DNA of 7,246 nucleotides from Pseudarthrobacter sp. Lineage in GTDB: Bacteria; Actinomycetota; Actinomycetes; Actinomycetales; Micrococcaceae. The notes below the pieces were generated by a model that was given only the letters and a program-made list of their open reading frames with translations, had not been told where the DNA came from and made no database searches. The stretch lies in contig JABFWC010000173.1 in the NCBI GenBank assembly GCA_013362385.1, positions 1 to 7,246 of the forward strand, given 5' to 3'. Of this stretch, positions 1 to 6,312 are shown piece by piece. Every line of letters begins with the position of its first letter. The stretch's first letter is position 1. The translations under genes and the position numbers were made by a program.

Positions 1-1
1 C

Positions 2-106
2 ATGGCCGCGGGCATGGGTGTCCTGATGACCGCCGCCGCCGTGGTCCTGGGAACAACGGCAGACCCGGCCATCCTGGAAGCATTCGCCGCCTACTCCACC
101 TTCTAG
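2..106 (+). CDS. C-terminal end of a hydrophobic protein, 5' part outside window
   Basis: An open frame runs from the left edge to a TAG stop at 104-106 and encodes 34 residues. Nearly every codon ends in G or C, as in the real genes nearby, which supports coding. The segment is rich in Ala, Val, Met and Gly (about residues 1-18) and looks like a final transmembrane helix, followed by a short polar tail ending in Ser-Thr-Phe. An ATG sits at position 2, but I treat the gene as continuing from the left because 34 codons with no visible ribosome-binding site is unlikely to be a whole gene. The protein could be the end of a transporter or another multi-pass membrane protein; the family cannot be told from this fragment. 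It converges on the phosphatase gene with only 26 bp between stop codons. Confidence 0.55.
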   Translation: MAAGMGVLMTAAAVVLGTTADPAILEAFAAYSTF

Positions 107-132
107 GCCTGCCGCCCCTCCCAGCCCGGGCC

Positions 133-747
133 TCAGCCCACCAGCCAGGCCTTCAGCAGCCACCAGATGCCGGCCATCACCACCCCGCCGAACAGGGCTC
201 CTGCCACCACCTGTGCCATGGAATGCGCGCGCAGGACCACCCGGGACCAGCCGACCGCCGGGATCAGCAGCAGCAGAGGCGTCCACGCGGCCCCGAGCAT
301 CAGTACGGCCACCACCGCTGAGCAGGAGATGGCGGCTGCATGGCCGCTCATCTTCCAGAACGGGCTGACCACGGCCAGCACTGCCACACCCCCGACCACA
401 GCCAGCACCATGGCGACCACGCTCCGCGGGGCTCCCACGGCGTACAGCACCAGCAAACCCACAGCGATGCACCCCAGCGCCATCAACAGCACCGGCGCCC
501 GCTGCTTCCGGTCGCTCACATGGTGGTCCGTCACCTTGCCCTGCCTGACCAGGACCAGGACCAGGACCAGGGGAAGCACGCACACAAACAGGGCGGCAAG
601 CGCGCCGTAGCCCGCAGTGCCGGGAAAACCGGGCTCCACCAGCGGACTGATCAGCAGCTGGATGCTGACCACCACAGGCGGCTGGAACGCTTCCGTCAGC
701 CACCTGGCGGTGAGATTCTTCGTGCGGACTGATCCGCCGATTGCCAC
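133..747 (-). CDS. PAP2-superfamily membrane phosphatase
   Basis: A 204-residue, strongly hydrophobic protein with about six predicted membrane helices (roughly 25-38, 47-67, 86-104, 110-128, 139-163, 180-200). The phosphatase motifs of the PAP2 (type 2 phosphatidic acid phosphatase) superfamily are visible: a basic motif around Asp79-Arg80-Lys81-Gln82-Arg83, Ser134-Gly135-His136, and Ser168-Arg169 followed by His175. Family members remove phosphate from lipid phosphates or polyprenyl pyrophosphates at the membrane; the substrate here is unknown. In motif 3 the position usually held by Asp (H-x3-D) is Gln179, while the following Ala-Gly is kept, as in some other PAP2 proteins. The start is a GTG in the same frame as the preceding E2 gene, two codons after its TAG stop, so the frame cannot extend further up. 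The ribosome-binding site is weak, which suggests translational coupling to E2. A (Leu-Val)4 tract coded by a hexanucleotide repeat lies in the second helix. Confidence 0.85.
   Translation of the reverse strand: MAIGGSVRTKNLTARWLTEAFQPPVVVSIQLLISPLVEPGFPGTAGYGALAALFVCVLPLVLVLVLVRQGKVTDHHVSDRKQRAPVLLMALGCIAVGLLVLYAVGAPRSVVAMVLAVVGGVAVLAVVSPFWKMSGHAAAISCSAVVAVLMLGAAWTPLLLLIPAVGWSRVVLRAHSMAQVVAGALFGGVVMAGIWWLLKAWLVG
547..570. repeat. Four perfect tandem copies of a 6-bp unit (GACCAG)
   Basis: Four identical hexamers lie head to tail within the phosphatase gene. On the coding (minus) strand the unit reads CTGGTC, so the tract codes for (Leu-Val)4 at residues 60-67 in the second predicted membrane helix. 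Because the unit is six bases, gain or loss of a copy keeps the frame and changes the helix by two residues. Confidence 0.9.
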
Positions 748-750
748 GTC

Positions 751-2247
751 CTAGTCCAGCAGGAGTGCCGGCTCTTCCAGGATGGCCGCGACATCGGCCA
801 TGAAGCGGGCGGACAAATCACCATCCACCACCCGGTGGTCGAAGGAGCCGCCAAGCGTGGTGATCCAGCGCGGAATGACCTCCCCGTCAAGGACCCAAGG
901 CTTCTGCTTGATGGTTCCGAACGCCACGATGGCCACCTCGCCCGGGTTGATGATGGGCGTGCCGGTATCGATGCCGAGGGCTCCGATGTTCGTGATGGTG
1001 AGGGTGCCCCCCTGCATCTCTGCGGGCTGGGTCTTTCCGGCCCGGGCCGTGGTGGCCAGGTTGTTCAGCGCCAGGGCCAGTTCCTTCAGGGACAGGTCCT
1101 GGGCGTTCTTGATGTTGGGAACCATCAGGCCGCGCGGGGTTGCCGCGGCAATGCCAAGGTTCATGAAGTGCTTGACGTGGATTTCGGCCGTCCCGGACTC
1201 GGCGTCGTCCACCCAGGCGGCATTGACGCTCGGGTTCCGGGCGGCGGCCCAGATGACGGCCTTGGCAAGGATCAGCAGCGGCGATACCTTGATGCCTTCG
1301 AAGTCGCGCGAGGCCTTGAGCCGCTTGACGAATTCCATGGTGCGGCTGGCATCAACATCGACGAAGATGCTCACGTGCGGGGCGGAGAATGCCGATTCCA
1401 CCATCGCCTTCGCTGTGGCTTTGCGGACCCCCTTGACCGGGATCCGCTCCACGCGCTGGTCCTGCGGCTTGCCGGCCTTGCCCCAGAAACCGTCCGCCTT
1501 GTCCAGTTCCGCGTCGCGCTGGGCCTGGTAGCTGACCAGGTCCTCCCGCGTCACCTCGCCACGTGAGCCGGTGGCCACCACATCGGCGAGGTCGATGCCC
1601 AGGTCGCGGGCGATCTTGCGGACCGGCGGTTTGGCCAGGACGCGGTTGACCAGGCCCGTGATGGTGCCGCCCAGGGTGGGCCGGTTGTCGACGGCGGCGG
1701 AGGCTGACGGCGAAGCCGCTGCGGCCGCGGGCTGGGTCACTTCGGCCGGAGAGTGGGGCTGGACAGGCTCCACTTCAGGGGCGTTCACTGACACGGCTGC
1801 GGCCGGCGCCGCTTTCCGCGGGCGCCGCTTGACGGCGTCGGCCTTGGGGCCCGATCCCACCAGCGGACCGCCGGCCGGCGCACCGCCCTGCGTGCCGCCG
1901 TCGTTCGCTGCTCCTGCGTCCGGGGCATCGCCGGGGAGCTTGCCGTAAAGCGGCTGCGGAACTGTTTCAGGGGCGCGGACGTCGGCGGGCGTGGGGTCGC
2001 CGGAGACGTCGTCGCTGACGCTGATAATGGCGGTCCCGACGTCGATCGTCACCCCCTCCTGCACCAGCAGTTCGCTGACGGTCCCGGCAAAGGGGGACGG
2101 CAGTTCGACGATCGACTTGGCGGTTTCGATCTCGCACAGGATGTCGTTGATGGCGACGGCGTCGCCGGGCTTGACCTTCCAGGAGACGATTTCGGCCTCG
2201 GTAAGGCCCTCGCCGACGTCGGGCAGGTTGAACTTGTTAAGGGTCAT
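751..2247 (-). CDS. pdhC/bkdC: Dihydrolipoamide acyltransferase, E2 of a 2-oxo acid dehydrogenase complex
   Basis: A 498-residue E2 core subunit that moves the acyl group from E1 to CoA through a lipoyl arm. The order is standard: one lipoyl domain (about 1-78) with the lipoyl-lysine Lys44 in the E-T-A-K-S context; a long Ala/Pro/Gly-rich flexible linker (about 80-200); a peripheral-subunit-binding domain (about 205-240, P-V-R-K-I-A-R...[10 protein letters not shown]); and the catalytic domain (about 265-498) with the active-site D-H-R-V-V-D-G motif, His471 and Asp475. I chose the ATG at 2247 because it opens directly on the lipoyl domain and has a GAGGA ribosome-binding site 4 nt upstream. 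A longer open frame to 2361 would add 38 residues that overlap E1-beta coding sequence and resemble nothing. The gene starts 7 nt after the E1-beta stop. A single lipoyl domain and Mtb-like partners favour branched-chain acyl transfer, but acetyl transfer is not excluded. Confidence 0.95.
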   Translation of the reverse strand: MTLNKFNLPDVGEGLTEAEIVSWKVKPGDAVAINDILCEIETAKSIVELPSPFAGTVSELLVQEGVTIDVGTAIISVSDDVSGDPTPADVRAPETVPQPLYGKLPGDAPDAGAANDGGTQGGAPAGGPLVGSGPKADAVKRRPRKAAPAAAVSVNAPEVEPVQPHSPAEVTQPAAAAASPSASAAVDNRPTLGGTITGLVNRVLAKPPVRKIARDLGIDLADVVATGSRGEVTREDLVSYQAQRDAELDKADGFWGKAGKPQDQRVERIPVKGVRKATAKAMVESAFSAPHVSIFVDVDASRTMEFVKRLKASRDFEGIKVSPLLILAKAVIWAAARNPSVNAAWVDDAESGTAEIHVKHFMNLGIAAATPRGLMVPNIKNAQDLSLKELALALNNLATTARAGKTQPAEMQGGTLTITNIGALGIDTGTPIINPGEVAIVAFGTIKQKPWVLDGEVIPRWITTLGGSFDHRVVDGDLSARFMADVAAILEEPALLLD

Positions 2248-2251
2248 GGTG

Positions 2252-2256
2252 TCCTC
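2252..2256 (-). promoter_or_regulatory. Ribosome-binding site of the E2 gene, overlapping the E1-beta stop
   Basis: GAGGA on the minus strand, 4 nt before the E2 ATG. Its first two bases are the GA of the E1-beta TGA stop codon, so a ribosome terminating on E1-beta sits on the E2 start site. This fixes the E2 start at 2247 and implies coupled translation. Confidence 0.75.
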
Positions 2257-3235
2257 AGTACGAGAGGGCGCGGTCCAGCGCCTCCAGGATGCGGTCGATG
2301 TCCGGAAGGTAGTCTTCCTCCACCTTGGCAACGGGGTACGGCATGTGGAATCCGCCCACACGGATCACGGGGGCTTCCAGGGAGTGGAAGGCGCGCTCAC
2401 TGACGCGGGCGGCGATCTCGCCGCCGATCCCGCCGAACGTGGGGGCCTCATGCGCCACGATGAGCCGGCCGGTCTTCTGCACCGACGCCGTGACCGTGTC
2501 GAAGTCCAGGGGCGAGATGGAGCGCAGGTCGATGACCTCTACGCTCCTGCCGTCCTCCTCCGCGGCGTTGGCTGCCGCAAGGGCCACCGGGACCAGCGGG
2601 CCGTAGGCCACGACAGTCGCGTCGGTACCCTCGCGCAGGACGTGGGCCTTGAAGGGATCGGCCGAAGGGCCGGGACCGTCCACATCCACCTCGCCCTTGA
2701 GCCAGTACCGGCGTTTGGGTTCGAAGACGATGACCGGGTCCTGGCACTCAACCGCCTGCTGGATCATCCAATAGGCGTCGTGCGGGTTGGACGGGGTGAT
2801 GATGCGCAGGCCTGCGGTGTGGGCGAACAGCGCTTCGGGCGATTCGGAGTGGTGCTCCACGGAGCCGATGCCTCCGCCGTAGGGAATACGGATGACCACC
2901 GGAACCGTGAGGTTGCCGTTGCTGCGGGCATGCATCTTGGCCAACTGGGTGGTGATCTGGTTGAAACCGGGGAAGACGAAGCCGTCGAACTGGATCTCGC
3001 ACACCGGGCTGTACCCGCGCAGGGCAAGGCCGATGGCGGTGCCGATGATGCCCGATTCGGCCAGCGGCGTGTCCACCACGCGGTCGGGTCCGAATTCGCC
3101 GATCAGTCCGTCGGTGACGCGGTAGACCCCGCCCAGGGGTCCGATGTCCTCGCCCATCAGGAGTGTCTTCGGGTTGGCCGCCAGGGTGGCGCGCAGGCCC
3201 TCGTTGATGGCCTTTGCAATGGTCATCGTTGTCAT
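2255..3235 (-). CDS. pdhB/bkdB: 2-oxo acid dehydrogenase E1 component, beta subunit
   Basis: A 326-residue beta subunit, the usual length for heterotetrameric E1. With the alpha subunit it uses thiamine diphosphate to decarboxylate a 2-oxo acid and acylate the lipoyl group of E2. Visible hallmarks are G-E-D-I-G (28-32), the [13 protein letters not shown] motif with Glu60 (the residue that activates the thiamine ring in this family), the E-F/Q-F-x-D-F-like region near 80-90, and [13 protein letters not shown] near 120-132, where His129 matches the conserved active-site histidine. The C-terminal half is the transketolase C-terminal domain (about 200-320). The ATG overlaps the E1-alpha TGA by one base (TGATG), with only a modest AGG upstream, so translation is probably coupled. 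A second Met lies at residue 4 and could also serve as the start. Confidence 0.96.
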   Translation of the reverse strand: MTTMTIAKAINEGLRATLAANPKTLLMGEDIGPLGGVYRVTDGLIGEFGPDRVVDTPLAESGIIGTAIGLALRGYSPVCEIQFDGFVFPGFNQITTQLAKMHARSNGNLTVPVVIRIPYGGGIGSVEHHSESPEALFAHTAGLRIITPSNPHDAYWMIQQAVECQDPVIVFEPKRRYWLKGEVDVDGPGPSADPFKAHVLREGTDATVVAYGPLVPVALAAANAAEEDGRSVEVIDLRSISPLDFDTVTASVQKTGRLIVAHEAPTFGGIGGEIAARVSERAFHSLEAPVIRVGGFHMPYPVAKVEEDYLPDIDRILEALDRALSY

Positions 3236-4461
3236 CAGTGGCCTGCCTTAGCTGCTGCATCGTGCTGCGCGGGCGCCTCGTCGTCGCCGGCGAATCCTGC
3301 GGTGTATTCCTCGAACCACGCCAGTTCCTCGGCGACAAGCGGGTGCGCCCCGGCGTAGACGTTGGCGAAGGCGGACCGGATGTCCGGGTTTTCGAGATCA
3401 TGGGCGGTGCGCCGCACATAGGCGGCGAGCTCGTCGCCGTCGGCCTTGACCTTGGCGAAGAAGGCGTCATCAGCCATGCCCTCGGCGCGCAGGTACTTTT
3501 CCAGCCGGGACAGCGGATCCTTGGCGCGCCAGGCGTCTTCTTCGTCGGAGTGGCGGTACTTGGTGGGATCGTCGGCCGTGGTGTGTGCGCCCACCCGGTA
3601 GGTGAAGGCTTCGATCAGGACCGGCCCCTTGCCCTGGCGGGCGTGCTCGAGCGCCCATTCGGTGACGGCGTGCACCGCGATAACGTCATTGCCGTCCACC
3701 CGGATGCCGGGGAAGCCGTAGCCCTTGGCGCGGTTGGAGAGCGGGACGCGGGTCTGGACGTTGGTGGGGACGGAGATCGCCCAGTGGTTGTTCTGGCAGA
3801 AGAAAACAACGGGCGCGTTGTAGGAAGAGGCGAAGACCATGGACTCGTGGACGTCGCCTTCGGAGCTGGCACCGTCGCCGAAGTAGGCGATGACTGCTGC
3901 ATCCGGCTCCTTGCCCGCCGCAAGCTTCTGGTCCCGCTGGATGCCCATCGCGTAGCCGACGGCGTGCAGCGTCTGCGCCGCCAGGACCAGGGTGTAAAGG
4001 TGGAAGTTGGTTTCCTTGGGGTTCCAGCCGCCGTTGGAGACGCCGCGGAACTGCCGGAGCAGTTCCGCAAGGTCGACGTTGCGGGTCAGCGCAACGCCGT
4101 GTTCGCGGTAAGTGGGAAAGATATAGTCCTGGGGCTGGCTGGCGCGTCCTGAGCCGATCTGCGCAGCCTCCTGGCCCGTCAGCGGGACCCACAGGGCCAG
4201 CTGGCCTTGCCGCTGGAGGGCCGTGGCTTCGATGTCGAACCGGCGGATGGCGGCCATGTCGGCATAGAGTCCCCGCAGGTCCTCGGGGGTAAGCCTGTCA
4301 GCGTAACCACTGAAGACGGGATCGGCGCCCAGCTTTCCGTCCGGGCCGAGCAACTGCACCATCTGGGCCGAGGGGTCGCCCATGACGGCTTCAGCATCAG
4401 CTTCCCGCTGGTCGTCTACCGCTGTTCCGTCGAACTCAGTGGAAGGCAGATGAGTGCCCAT
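3235..4461 (-). CDS. pdhA/bkdA: 2-oxo acid dehydrogenase E1 component, alpha subunit (branched-chain type likely)
   Basis: A 408-residue alpha subunit and first gene of the E1a-E1b-E2 operon. The thiamine-diphosphate/Mg binding motif runs from Gly195-Asp196... more exactly G-D-G at 195-197 to Asn224-Asn225, followed by H-W-A-I-S-V-P. The loop at about 288-303 (Y-R-V-G-A-H-T-T-A-D-D-P-T-K-Y-R) matches the conserved active-site loop of this family. The L-Q-R-Q-G-x-L-A-L segment at 82-90 and the following G-Q-E-A-A-Q-I-G resemble, from memory, M. tuberculosis PdhA/BkdA (Rv2497c), whose complex is reported to act on branched-chain 2-oxo acids. Actinobacteria typically use a homodimeric AceE for pyruvate, which also favours a branched-chain role, though databases often label such genes pdhA. 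The ATG at 4461 has a strong AAGGAG ribosome-binding site 5 nt upstream. About 50 N-terminal residues precede the conserved core. Confidence 0.95.
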   Translation of the reverse strand: MGTHLPSTEFDGTAVDDQREADAEAVMGDPSAQMVQLLGPDGKLGADPVFSGYADRLTPEDLRGLYADMAAIRRFDIEATALQRQGQLALWVPLTGQEAAQIGSGRASQPQDYIFPTYREHGVALTRNVDLAELLRQFRGVSNGGWNPKETNFHLYTLVLAAQTLHAVGYAMGIQRDQKLAAGKEPDAAVIAYFGDGASSEGDVHESMVFASSYNAPVVFFCQNNHWAISVPTNVQTRVPLSNRAKGYGFPGIRVDGNDVIAVHAVTEWALEHARQGKGPVLIEAFTYRVGAHTTADDPTKYRHSDEEDAWRAKDPLSRLEKYLRAEGMADDAFFAKVKADGDELAAYVRRTAHDLENPDIRSAFANVYAGAHPLVAEELAWFEEYTAGFAGDDEAPAQHDAAAKAGH

Positions 4462-4466
4462 ACCGT

Positions 4467-4472
4467 CTCCTT
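4467..4472 (-). promoter_or_regulatory. Ribosome-binding site of the E1-alpha gene
   Basis: AAGGAG on the minus strand with a 5-nt spacer to the ATG at 4461. It is the strongest Shine-Dalgarno sequence in the window and supports the chosen start. Confidence 0.8.
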
Positions 4473-4474
4473 GC

Positions 4475-4498
4475 TTGCCGCATCCGGATGCAATGCAA
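4475..4498 (-). promoter_or_regulatory. Possible leader hairpin around a 12-bp palindrome, before E1-alpha
   Basis: Positions 4480-4491 are a perfect 12-bp palindrome (GCATCCGGATGC). On the minus strand, TTGC (4498-4495) and GCAA (4478-4475) can pair outside it. An mRNA leader could therefore fold into a hairpin with a CCGG loop just 2 nt before the ribosome-binding site. It could equally be a small protein-binding site on DNA. The symmetry is seen directly; any role is inferred. Confidence 0.4.
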
Positions 4499-4508
4499 TG
4501 TCGCTGGG

Positions 4509-4550
4509 ATATATGCCGCAGCAGGAATACATTCCTGTCACGGCATATAT
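4509..4550. promoter_or_regulatory. 42-bp nested dyad, probable operator (or RNA hairpin) upstream of the E1-E2 operon
   Basis: Two perfect inverted repeats share one centre between 4529 and 4530. The outer arms are ATATATGCCG (4509-4518) and CGGCATATAT (4541-4550). The inner arms are CAGGAAT (4522-4528) and ATTCCTG (4531-4537), around AC. Only three base pairs on each side (4519-4521 against 4538-4540) break the symmetry. The site lies 48 bp before the E1-alpha ATG in a locally AT-rich island of the otherwise GC-rich window. No U-run follows on the minus strand, so it does not look like a normal terminator of the aminotransferase gene. AT-rich hexamers in both outer arms (for example TATATC at 4513-4508 on the minus strand) could serve as -10 elements, but I find no good -35 box, so the promoter cannot be pinned. 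I do not recognise the cognate regulator. Confidence 0.6.
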
Positions 4551-4610
4551 AATGGCTTACTGATCCTAACTTTATCTTCGGTAGGTAGCGGAAGGCCTAC
4601 TTGTTAAGCG

Positions 4611-5729
4611 CTAGGAAGTGGCGGAGGCCTTTGTGTAGTCGGCACATAAACGGAGGAAACGGCTGTTGGCCTCGACCTCCCCGATACTCACCCTGACGCC
4701 TTCCCCGGGGAAGGCCCGCACGGAAAGCGCCTGCGCCCCCGCCAACTCAGCGAAACCTGCGCTTTCGGCACCGAGGGCCAGCCACACAAAGTTTCCCTGT
4801 GCGTCCGGCACGTCCCATCCGATGGACCGCAGCCCGGCCGTGACGCGCTCCCGCTCGTCAACGAGTCTTTGTACCCTTTCCACAACCTGGGCATGATTCT
4901 GCAGCGACACGATCGCAGCTTTTTCCGCGATTTGGGACACCGCGAACGGGGTCGCGGCCACCCGCAGGTACTGGGTCAGCCCCGGCTGGGAGACGCTGTA
5001 GCCCACCCGGAGTCCCGCAAGGCCGTGCGCCTTTGAGAACGTCCGCAGCACCACGACGTTCGGGTACTTGCGGTAGAGCGTGATCCCGTCCACGGCGTCC
5101 CCGGCCCGGACGAACTCCTGGTACGCCTCGTCGATCACCACCACCACATCAGCCGGAACGGACCTGATGAAGGCTTCGGTCTCCGCTGCCTTCAGTGCCG
5201 GACCCGTGGGGTTGTTGGGAGTGCAGAGGAGGATCACCTTGGTGCGGGCACTGACCGCTGCCGCCATGGCGTCGAGGTCATGCCGGCCGTCCGCCGTGAC
5301 CGGAACCCTGACGCTTTCCGCGCCCGCCAGTCCCACGCTGATGGGGTATGCCTCGAACGAGCGCCACGCGTAAATCACCTCGTCCGGCTTGCCGTCCTCA
5401 TTCTGGCCGGCGAATGCAGCGAGGATCTGGTTCAGGGCACCAAGGCTGCCCGCTCCGGTGACGATGTCCTCGGCAGGCACACCAAGGAATTCGGCGAGCA
5501 CGGTGCGCAGCCTGCTGCTCAGCGGATCCGGGTACCGGTTGAAGTCCGTCTGCCGGGCGATGGCGTCCACGACGGCGGGAATCGGCGGCAGGGGGTTCTC
5601 GTTGGAGGACAGCTTGTAGCTGGCCAGGCCCTCGACGGCCGCCGGCGGTTTTCCTGCAGCGTAGCGGGGCAGCCGGTCCAGCACCGGACGCGGCATGATT
5701 CCGCCCGTCCTGGTCTCAGATGGGGTCAT
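4611..5729 (-). CDS. pat/hisC: Class I/II aminotransferase, aromatic/histidinol-phosphate type (Pat/HisC2-like)
   Basis: A 372-residue PLP-dependent aminotransferase of fold type I. Counting from the ATG at 5729, the family marks are S-S-N-E-N-P (41-46), N-N-P-T-G (172-176), D-E-A-Y-x-E-F (200-206), the PLP-binding Lys233 in R-T-F-S-K-A-H-G-L-A-G-L-R-V-G-Y, and the carboxylate-binding Arg346 in R-V-S-I-G. The T-F-S-K-A-H-G-L-A-G-L-R version is what I associate with the actinobacterial Pat/HisC2 group (phenylalanine aminotransferase), while true HisC usually has T-L-S-K-A-F. The likely reaction is therefore exchange of an amino group between an aromatic amino acid (or histidinol phosphate) and 2-oxoglutarate. 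No other his gene is nearby, which also argues against a dedicated histidine role. Three starts are possible: GTG 5735, ATG 5729 and ATG 5696. I prefer 5729 because a TAGGCT -10 element lies 7 nt upstream, as expected for a leaderless mRNA, and the GTG would lie inside that element's region. Confidence 0.88.
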   Translation of the reverse strand: MTPSETRTGGIMPRPVLDRLPRYAAGKPPAAVEGLASYKLSSNENPLPPIPAVVDAIARQTDFNRYPDPLSSRLRTVLAEFLGVPAEDIVTGAGSLGALNQILAAFAGQNEDGKPDEVIYAWRSFEAYPISVGLAGAESVRVPVTADGRHDLDAMAAAVSARTKVILLCTPNNPTGPALKAAETEAFIRSVPADVVVVIDEAYQEFVRAGDAVDGITLYRKYPNVVVLRTFSKAHGLAGLRVGYSVSQPGLTQYLRVAATPFAVSQIAEKAAIVSLQNHAQVVERVQRLVDERERVTAGLRSIGWDVPDAQGNFVWLALGAESAGFAELAGAQALSVRAFPGEGVRVSIGEVEANSRFLRLCADYTKASATS

Positions 5730-5732
5730 GGC

Positions 5733-5745
5733 CACTAGCCTAGTG
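5733..5745. promoter_or_regulatory. Shared bidirectional promoter with overlapping mirror-image -10 elements
   Basis: The sequence CACTAG-C-CTAGTG is a 13-bp dyad lying in the 18 bp between two divergent ATG codons. On the plus strand TAGCCT (5736-5741) ends 6 nt before the ATG at 5748. On the minus strand TAGGCT (5742-5737) ends 7 nt before the ATG at 5729. Both fit TANNNT -10 elements with transcription starting at the A of the start codon, as in the leaderless mRNAs that are common in actinobacteria. Neither start codon has a convincing Shine-Dalgarno sequence. No clear -35 box is seen on either side. Confidence 0.6.
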
Positions 5746-5747
5746 CC

Positions 5748-6173
5748 ATGGGTTCGTTTATCCTCCGGGTCTTCATCAACGCCGCAGCCCTCTGGGTGGC
5801 CAGCTGGATTCTACCTGGGATGGACATCACCAGCACGGCAACCTCCGATGCCGTTGCGAGGTCCGGCATCTCCCAGGATGCCGACACCATCGGCATCATC
5901 CTGGCCTACCTCTTCATCGGGCTCATCTTCGGCGTGGTCAATGCGTTCGTGCGGCCGCTGGTTAGGCTCCTTGCGCTCCCCATCACGATCCTGACCCTGG
6001 GGCTGTTCGCCATCGTCATCAACGCGGCCATGCTGTACCTGACGGCGTGGCTCAGCAGCTACACGCCCGTCCACCTCACCATCGATTCGTTCTTCTGGAC
6101 CGCCGTACTGGCGGCGATCATCATCTCGCTGGTCTCCCTGGTGGCTGGAATCCTCCCCGGCAGCCGCCGCTAA
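5748..6173 (+). CDS. Phage-holin-family small membrane protein (PF04020/Phage_holin_4_2 type)
   Basis: A 141-residue integral membrane protein with four predicted helices (about 4-22, 48-66, 77-102 and 114-136) and a basic C-terminus (G-S-R-R). The central block, G-L-I-F-G-V-V-N-A-F-V-R-P-L-V-R followed by L-P-I-T-I-L-T-L-G-L-F, is the signature of the PF04020 family. Despite the 'phage holin' name, most members are chromosomal housekeeping-type membrane proteins with no known function, and no phage gene lies near this one. A polar loop of about 25 residues (23-47) separates helices 1 and 2. The start ATG is 18 bp from the divergent aminotransferase start and seems to be leaderless. The stop is TAA at 6171-6173. 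No biochemical role can be given. Confidence 0.88.
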   Translation: MGSFILRVFINAAALWVASWILPGMDITSTATSDAVARSGISQDADTIGIILAYLFIGLIFGVVNAFVRPLVRLLALPITILTLGLFAIVINAAMLYLTAWLSSYTPVHLTIDSFFWTAVLAAIIISLVSLVAGILPGSRR

Positions 6174-6179
6174 AAGCCC

Positions 6180-6197
6180 GGCAGGGGAACCCCGGCC
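6180..6197 (+). terminator. Weak hairpin after the holin-like gene, possible U-less terminator
   Basis: GGC (6180-6182) and GGG (6184-6186) can pair with CCC (6191-6193) and GCC (6195-6197) around a GAAC loop, with one A-G mismatch. The hairpin starts 6 nt after the TAA stop. No T-run follows, so intrinsic termination is uncertain. Confidence 0.25.
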
Positions 6198-6278
6198 CAA
6201 GTAGCGGCACGCGCAGAAACAGGTACACCGGCGTCGCCGCCCTCGGGATCAGCACCAAAATTCCAGTACCGGCCACCC

Positions 6279-6308
6279 ATGACCCCCTAAGGCCGCGCTT
6301 CCTAGGCT
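6279..6308 (+). promoter_or_regulatory. Promoter candidate for the secreted-protein gene
   Basis: ATGACC (6279-6284), a 4-of-6 match to TTGACA, is separated by 18 bp from TAGGCT (6303-6308), a TANNNT -10 hexamer identical to the one used for the aminotransferase. Transcription would start near 6315 and give a leader of about 50 nt. The rest of the 6174-6365 gap holds only the weak hairpin after the holin-like gene and the stem-loop described separately. Confidence 0.45.
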
Positions 6309-6312
6309 GCCC

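Noticed and set aside
124..139. Convergent-gene terminator (GCCCGGGC and GGGC-CTCA-GCCC)
   Set aside because: Only 4-bp arms in very GC-rich sequence and no T-run on either strand, so it is not distinguishable from chance.
2248..2361. N-terminal extension of E2 by 38 residues to an upstream start
   Set aside because: The extra residues are Trp/Arg/Thr-rich shadow sequence of the E1-beta gene. The ATG at 2247 opens exactly on the lipoyl domain and has a Shine-Dalgarno sequence.
1991..3358. 455-codon open frame on the plus strand opposite E1-beta and E2
   Set aside because: It lies entirely antisense to genes with clear catalytic motifs, and its sequence matches no family. Long antisense frames are expected where codons are rich in G/C at the third position.
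3214..4152. 312-codon open frame on the plus strand opposite E1-alpha
   Set aside because: Same reason: a shadow of a gene with a clear thiamine-diphosphate motif. The Gly/Val/Asp-rich translation is typical of such shadows.
4581..4612. Terminator for the aminotransferase gene (GTAGG/CCTAC inverted repeat, AGCGCT palindrome)
   Set aside because: The stem is only 5 bp with a 10-nt loop, and no U-run follows on the minus strand.
5748..6173. Evidence of a prophage from the 'phage holin' family name
   Set aside because: PF04020 proteins are common chromosomal membrane proteins. No phage structural, integrase or lysis gene is adjacent, and base composition matches the surroundings.
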